A stretch of DNA of 36,769 nt, from positions 1 through 36,769 of the forward strand of contig DSEL01000153.1 in assembly GCA_011056645.1 (NCBI GenBank), in the 5' to 3' direction. The notes below the pieces were generated by a model. That model was given only the letters and a program-made list of their open reading frames with translations, ran no database searches and was not told the DNA's origin. Numbering within the stretch: position 1 is the stretch's first letter; each line of letters starts with the position of its first letter. The DNA is from Candidatus Atribacteria bacterium. GTDB lineage: Bacteria > Atribacterota > Phoenicimicrobiia > Phoenicimicrobiales > Phoenicimicrobiaceae. Positions 32,727 to 36,769 of this stretch are shown piece after piece. The position numbers and the translations under genes were made by a program.

Positions 32727-33332
32727 TCAGGGAAGAATACCGCTAATCTTTACTGCAGTATAGGCTAGAAGAAGAGATAAGATACCGTTAATAATAATTC
32801 TTAATTTTAGTTGATGAAGATATTGGTTGATCATCGCTCCGAATAAAGCCCAGGTTAAAACAGCACTAAAAGCTATTAGAGAAAAAACCAAAGAAAATAG
32901 AACAATATAAAGAAGATTACCAATAAGGGGATTTAAAAAGACCGAGTAAAGAGTTAGACCATAAATGATTCCTTTAGGATTTATAAATTGAAGTAATATC
33001 CCTTTATAAAAACCCCAGAGATATTGGTTGGACTTTTCTTTAAAGGAAAAACCAGCTTTGAAAGTGCTATATGCCAAGTAGAGTACATATGTCGCTCCAA
33101 CCCACCGCATTATCGGCTCGACAGAGGGAATAGTGGTAAAAAGTAAGTTAGAAAAAAATCCGCAGAGCAATAGCAGTAAAAAAAATCCACTAATAATTCC
33201 AAAGATGTAATTCATAGTTTTTTTTATGCCAAAATTAATACTCATGGAGGCACAGCTCAAGTTATTGGGTCCCGGGGTGAAAGTGGTGATCAAGACGAAG
33301 GGAATTAAAGTTCCAAAGTCAATTAAGTTCAA
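32727..33332 (-). CDS. LysE-family translocator
   Basis: A 201-residue membrane protein of the LysE/RhtB amino-acid exporter family with about six helices. The signature FTPGPNNLSCASMS follows the first helix. It may export an amino acid or derivative; the substrate is not predictable. TTG at 33332 is taken as the start because AGGAGG sits nine bases upstream; the longer frame from 33350 would begin inside that binding site. A candidate promoter lies upstream (TTGACA at 33435-33430 on the minus strand, 17 bases to TAAATT). It is divergent from the repeat-protein gene. Confidence 0.88.
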   Translation of the reverse strand: MNLIDFGTLIPFVLITTFTPGPNNLSCASMSINFGIKKTMNYIFGIISGFFLLLLLCGFFSNLLFTTIPSVEPIMRWVGATYVLYLAYSTFKAGFSFKEKSNQYLWGFYKGILLQFINPKGIIYGLTLYSVFLNPLIGNLLYIVLFSLVFSLIAFSAVLTWALFGAMINQYLHQLKLRIIINGILSLLLAYTAVKISGILP

Positions 33333-33429
33333 TTTTTGTTCCCTCCTCAATTGTTTATTTTGAATGATAGTGTTTTGGATTCAGGTTGCAAGCTAAAGCG
33401 TTTTTAAATTTATATTAAAATACTACTAT

Positions 33430-33493
33430 TGTCAAGTATCAAAAAAAGAAGATTAGCCTTTCAATTGAATAAATATCAAAGATATTATAAAAT
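33430..33493. promoter_or_regulatory. Divergent promoter region of LysE and the repeat protein
   Basis: On the minus strand TTGACA (33435-33430) with 17-base spacing to TAAATT would drive the LysE gene. On the plus strand TTGAAT (33465-33470), 17 bases and TAAAAT (33488-33493) would drive the repeat protein. The plus-strand spacer contains the inverted repeat AATATC-AAA-GATATT (33472-33486), a possible operator. Confidence 0.4.
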
Positions 33494-33560
33494 AAATGAG
33501 GAGTGAAAATTAAGGAGTGAAGTTTTAAAATAATATTATTTTGAAGAGGAGGTGTATACG

Positions 33561-34748
33561 ATGAGAAGAGTTATAGATTTCCAATTAATCATTATTATCG
33601 TGGTTGTGGTATTTATTTCTTTTTGCTCTCTAGGTTATACAGCAGGAGAGGTTATTACCTGGGATAAGACTTTTGGTGGAATCGAAGCAGATATGGCTAA
33701 TTCTATTATTCAAACTGAAGATGGTGGATATGCCCTTGCCGGATATACCTGGTCAAAAGGTGCAGGAAGACAGGATTTTTGGGTAATAAAACTTTATGAA
33801 GATGGAAGTGTAGAATGGGATAGAACCTTTGGCGGAAGTGAAGCTGACGTAATATACTCTATCATTCAAACCAACGATAAAGGCTATGTTGTTGCCGGGA
33901 AGACCCAATCAATAGCATCCGGAGAAAAATCCTGGGTGATAAAACTGAATGCCAGAGGAAACCAAGTATGGGACAATACCTTTGCTAAACGAACAGATGA
34001 CGAAATATTTTCCATTATCCAGACACAAGATGGAGGTTATGCAGTCTGTGGATATACCGGTGATAAAGAATGGGGTGAAGTAGACATCTGGATAATAAAG
34101 CTTAATAAAACCTTAAATATAGAATGGGATAAGATATTTGGTGGGATTGGCTGGGATGAAGCAAATACCTTACTTCAGCTGGAAGATGGAAGTTTTATTC
34201 TTTTTGGTTTTGTTCAATCAAAAGATCAAGGAAGAGAAGATGCCTGGGTAGCCAAACTTGATGAGAACGGAGAGACAGTTTGGGATAAGGTTTTTGGCGG
34301 AAGTCAAAATGACGAAATATTCTCCGGTATTAAGACTACAGATGGAGGTTATGCGGTTTGCGGATATACTGAATCAAAAGGAGCAGGTGGATATGATGCC
34401 TGGGTAGCCAAACTTGATGAGAACGGAGAGACAGTTTGGGATAAGGCTATTGGCGGAAGTGAAGCAGAGGTAGCAAACTCTATTATCCAGACCAGGGATG
34501 GAGGCTATGCCCTTGCCGGATATACCTGGTCAAAAGGTGCAGGAAGATATGATGCCTGGATACTTAAACTTGATGAGAACGGAAAAGTGATTTGGGATAA
34601 GACTTTCGGTGGAAGTGATGAGGATGTAGCAAGATGTATAATTCAGACTACAGATGGAGGTTATGTTCTTACGGGATACACTGAATCAAAAGGAGCAGGA
34701 AGATATGATGCCTGGATACTTAAACTTGATGAAGAAGGGAACCTGTAG
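33561..34748 (+). CDS. Exported seven-repeat protein, probable seven-bladed beta-propeller
   Basis: A 395-residue protein with an N-terminal signal or anchor (RRVIDFQLIIIIVVVVFISF) and then seven tandem repeats of 52 residues with the consensus WDKTFGGSE-D-A-SIIQT-DGGY-L-GYT-SKGAG-YDAWI-KLDENG. Four short strands per repeat and exactly seven copies fit a seven-bladed propeller. No catalytic motif is evident, so a binding or surface role is likely. Repeats 4 and 5 end, and the next begins, with 52 identical bases (34239-34290 and 34395-34446), showing recent copying. Start ATG 33561 has AGAGGAGG eight bases upstream. The C-terminus stops right at the end of repeat 7, with no sorting domain. 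Confidence 0.82.
   Translation: MRRVIDFQLIIIIVVVVFISFCSLGYTAGEVITWDKTFGGIEADMANSIIQTEDGGYALAGYTWSKGAGRQDFWVIKLYEDGSVEWDRTFGGSEADVIYSIIQTNDKGYVVAGKTQSIASGEKSWVIKLNARGNQVWDNTFAKRTDDEIFSIIQTQDGGYAVCGYTGDKEWGEVDIWIIKLNKTLNIEWDKIFGGIGWDEANTLLQLEDGSFILFGFVQSKDQGREDAWVAKLDENGETVWDKVFGGSQNDEIFSGIKTTDGGYAVCGYTESKGAGGYDAWVAKLDENGETVWDKAIGGSEAEVANSIIQTRDGGYALAGYTWSKGAGRYDAWILKLDENGKVIWDKTFGGSDEDVARCIIQTTDGGYVLTGYTESKGAGRYDAWILKLDEEGNL
34239..34446 (+). repeat. Recent intragenic duplication in the propeller gene
   Basis: The 52-base stretch 34239-34290 is identical to 34395-34446. The copies are 156 bases apart, exactly one 52-codon repeat unit. Other repeats share shorter identical runs. Identity at third positions implies recent duplication or gene conversion. 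Confidence 0.9.
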
Positions 34749-34901
34749 TAAAAATATTAATTTATTTTAAAGACGAGGATATTTTACGGTAGATGTTGAA
34801 TGATTATCATTAAGCTAGAATGAAAGATAATATCCATATGTCTTTAATTCTTTTCGTATAATACCTATGCAAGAAAATATAAAATTAAGGGGAAGAGTAA
34901 G

Positions 34902-36383
34902 ATGAAAATACTCCTGGTTTACCCTGAATACCCGGAGACCTTCTGGAGTTTTAAATATGCTTTAAAATTTATTTCTAAAAAGGCGAGTCTTCCTCCTTTG
35001 GGACTATTAACTGTAGCTGCCTTGCTTCCTAAAGACTGGGAGAAAAAACTAATAGATATGACGATAACAGCATTAATTGATAGAGACATCAAATGGGCTG
35101 ATTATGTATTTATTAGTGCCATGTCTATTCAAAAGGAGTCGGTGAAGAAGGTTATTACTCAATGTAAGAGGTTGGGAGCTAAGATTGTTGCCGGCGGACC
35201 GTTCTTTACCTCCGGGTATGAAGACTTCGGGGATGATGTAGATCATTTTATACTTAATGAAGCTGAAATCACCCTGCCTCTATTTTTAGAAGATTTAGAA
35301 CGAGGACACCCTAAACATATCTATACCTCAGATCAGTGGATCGATATAAAAAAGACCCCCATTCCGCTTTGGGAACTAGCCGATATATATAAATATGTCA
35401 ATATGTGTATTCAATATTCTCGAGGGTGTCCCTTTAATTGTGATTTTTGTGATGTTACCTTCCTCTTTGGACATCAGATGAGATTAAAAACCAAAGACCA
35501 GATATTAGCAGAATTGGATAGCCTGTACTCACGGGGATGGAGAGGCGGAGTATTCATTGTTGATGATAATTTTATCGGGAATAAAAGAGAATTAAAAAAT
35601 AAAGTACTACCGGCAATGATTCATTGGATGGAAGAACGAAAATATCCTTTCAACTTTACTACTCAGGCTTCTATAAATCTCTCCGATGATGAGGAACTTT
35701 TAAATTTGATGCTTAAGGCAGGGTTTGCTTCTGTATTTGTGGGTATCGAAACTCCTAATGAAGAAAGCCTGGCAGAATGCAACAAGTTACAAAATAAAAA
35801 TCGCGATCTGATTGCTTGTATTAAAAAAATACAAAAGTTCGGTTTGATAGTTAACGGAGGATTCATTATGGGCTTTGATAATGATACGCCGCTAATTTTC
35901 GAGAAACTAATTGAATTTATCCAAAAAAGTGGTATTGTAAGTGCTATGGTCGGATTGTTAAATGCTCCTCGAGGCACCAAACTCTACCAGAGACTGGTAA
36001 AAGAGAATAGATTATTAAAAGAAGCCACAGGTGACAACACTGACCTTTCCATTAATTTTATTCCCAAAATGAATTATAAAGCACTTATTGCTGGTTATAA
36101 AAGAGTTCTCAATACCATTTATTCCCCTAAATGTTACTATGAACGTCTCCTGACGCTTTTAAAAAATATGAAACCTTTAAAAAAGAAAAGATATCAATTT
36201 CATCTTTGGTATATTACTGCTTTCCTAAAATCTGTCTGGCAGTTGGGTATCATAGGGAAGGAAAGATTTTATTATTGGAAAATCTTTTTCTGGACCTTGT
36301 TTCGTCGTCCGCAACTCTTACCTACGGCTATAACCTATGCCGTCTACGGTTTTCATTTTCGTAAGATTTACAAAAACTATTAA
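34902..36383 (+). CDS. B12-binding radical SAM protein
   Basis: A 493-residue enzyme with an N-terminal cobalamin-binding domain (about 1-130, including SLPPLGLLTVAALLP and IVAGGPFF) and a radical SAM domain with the 4Fe-4S motif CPFNCDFC at 176-183. The C-terminal region (about 370-493) resembles DUF4070, found in this broad class. Such enzymes use a 5'-deoxyadenosyl radical and often methylcobalamin to methylate or rearrange unactivated carbons, as in hopanoid or natural-product modification. The substrate is unknown. AGGGGAAGAG is before the ATG. The C-terminal tail has basic and aromatic residues (FYYWKIFFWTLF) suggestive of membrane association. No partner gene is adjacent. Confidence 0.9.
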   Translation: MKILLVYPEYPETFWSFKYALKFISKKASLPPLGLLTVAALLPKDWEKKLIDMTITALIDRDIKWADYVFISAMSIQKESVKKVITQCKRLGAKIVAGGPFFTSGYEDFGDDVDHFILNEAEITLPLFLEDLERGHPKHIYTSDQWIDIKKTPIPLWELADIYKYVNMCIQYSRGCPFNCDFCDVTFLFGHQMRLKTKDQILAELDSLYSRGWRGGVFIVDDNFIGNKRELKNKVLPAMIHWMEERKYPFNFTTQASINLSDDEELLNLMLKAGFASVFVGIETPNEESLAECNKLQNKNRDLIACIKKIQKFGLIVNGGFIMGFDNDTPLIFEKLIEFIQKSGIVSAMVGLLNAPRGTKLYQRLVKENRLLKEATGDNTDLSINFIPKMNYKALIAGYKRVLNTIYSPKCYYERLLTLLKNMKPLKKKRYQFHLWYITAFLKSVWQLGIIGKERFYYWKIFFWTLFRRPQLLPTAITYAVYGFHFRKIYKNY

Positions 36384-36400
36384 TTATTGCCCCCCAAAGG

Positions 36401-36529
36401 TTACAGATATATTACTTTATTGATTTTAAGATATTCGATTACGGCTAATCTGACCGCTTCCGGATTGATCTTTCTTAAAACTTGGTAATTTATCTTTTCC
36501 ACTTTCAGAGTGTTATGGTGTCCAGTCAT
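36401..36529 (-). pseudogene. Broken transposase-like helix-turn-helix gene (N-terminal remnant)
   Basis: A 42-codon frame with a strong GGAGG site seven bases upstream. It reads INPEAVRLAVIEYLKINK near its end, typical of the first helix of the N-terminal HTH of transposases (IS481-like and relatives), where it should continue GN(V/I)S-x-x-ARxFGI. One base appears to be missing after AATAAA (about 36413): in the shifted frame the DNA reads NISVTFGG, a partial match, then stops. Radical SAM coding sequence begins 17 bases further on, so the rest of the gene is gone. The family assignment is by motif memory only. Confidence 0.6.
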
Positions 36530-36646
36530 CATTAAACCTCCATTCTATCTTCTCAGGATCTATTTCTAATAATTCTAATACTTTTCTAATATACTGAGAA
36601 CAACCATAATTTAAAAATTGTATAGCATATCCTGGATAACGCACAA
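36513..36646 (-). pseudogene. Remnant of the gene preceding the HTH gene; inverted partner of 147-240
   Basis: Reads VRYPGYAIQFLNYGCSQYI, then RKVLELLEIDPEKIEWRF, then NDDWTP and stops at 36513. The HTH frame starts inside it (17-20 base overlap), and the GGAGG site of the HTH gene lies in its coding sequence, so the two once formed a coupled pair. Upstream the frame stays open but is AT-rich with no start and no ribosome binding site, suggesting loss of its 5' part. The left-edge copy at 147-240 is its diverged, stop-containing relative in opposite orientation. I do not recognise the protein. Confidence 0.6.
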
Positions 36647-36769
36647 ATGTTATTTGACTAAATTTCAAAAGTAGTATATTATTTAGAAAAGTTATTAATA
36701 TAATACTTAATTTAAGTAATATAAAAAGTCTTTTCGAAGAATTTATCAGACTACATAATTATGCAAAGG
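36647..36769. other. AT-rich right edge
   Basis: The minus-strand frame of the remnant at 36513-36646 stays open to about 36758 but is low-complexity and shows no homology to the left-edge copy. No gene, RNA or terminator is recognised here. Confidence 0.4.

Noticed and set aside
33527-33542. 16-bp palindrome AAAATAATATTATTTT upstream of the propeller gene
   Set aside because: Simple AT palindrome of low information; likely chance in this composition.

Overview
The window reads as an AT-rich chromosomal segment of an anaerobic, diderm bacterium. A TolC-type outer-membrane channel, an RND pump with its periplasmic adaptor and a type IV pilin-like protein indicate an outer membrane. An archaeal/vacuolar-type (V/A) ATPase operon, a PAC2-family protein, a B12-binding radical SAM enzyme and flavodoxin fit an anaerobic, deep-branching or candidate-phylum lineage. 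Atribacterota-like or Clostridia-related affiliation is only a guess. No rRNA, tRNA or CRISPR array was seen.

Layout. 1-820: an eroded gene fragment and two small hypothetical genes (-). 938-3827: a near-consensus promoter and a SERCA-like Ca2+ P-type ATPase. 3853-6320: three minus-strand genes (PAC2 protein, B3/B4-domain protein, isochorismatase-like hydrolase). 6608-13292: a pilin-like protein, an AbrB-type regulator and a TolC/adaptor/RND efflux operon. 13452-14282: a metallo-beta-lactamase-fold protein. 14515-17637: a MarR regulator and a Lon protease, with near-identical 25-base operator-like sites before marR and before lon. 17742-21744: PAP2 phosphatase, ferritin-like/VIT iron transporter, flavodoxin, HEAT-like protein and nitroreductase. 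21745-22305: intergenic region with a truncated mutY start and the promoter of the next operon. 22306-30931: nine V/A-ATPase genes in the order G/H-C-I-K-F-E-A-B-D. 31054-33332: DHA2-type MFS transporter, a 24-residue CCGG/Lys-Asp microprotein gene with its own promoter and terminator, and a LysE-type exporter. 33561-36383: an exported protein of seven 52-residue repeats and a B12-binding radical SAM enzyme. 36401-36646: remnants of a transposase-like HTH gene and of the gene that preceded it.

How it fits together. The V/A-ATPase couples ATP to ion movement. The Ca2+ ATPase, RND pump, MFS transporter, VIT exporter and LysE protein give the segment a strong transport theme. MarR probably represses itself and may also control lon. 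The ferritin/VIT protein, flavodoxin and nitroreductase form a loose iron and redox neighbourhood.

The two ends of the window carry diverged copies of the same gene fragment in opposite orientation (about 90% identical over 62 bases, all differences transitions). With the mutY stub and the broken HTH gene, this shows a region shaped by past rearrangement. Several CDS starts were moved from the longest open frame to a start with a well-placed ribosome binding site, including three TTG starts (10185, 14580, 33332).
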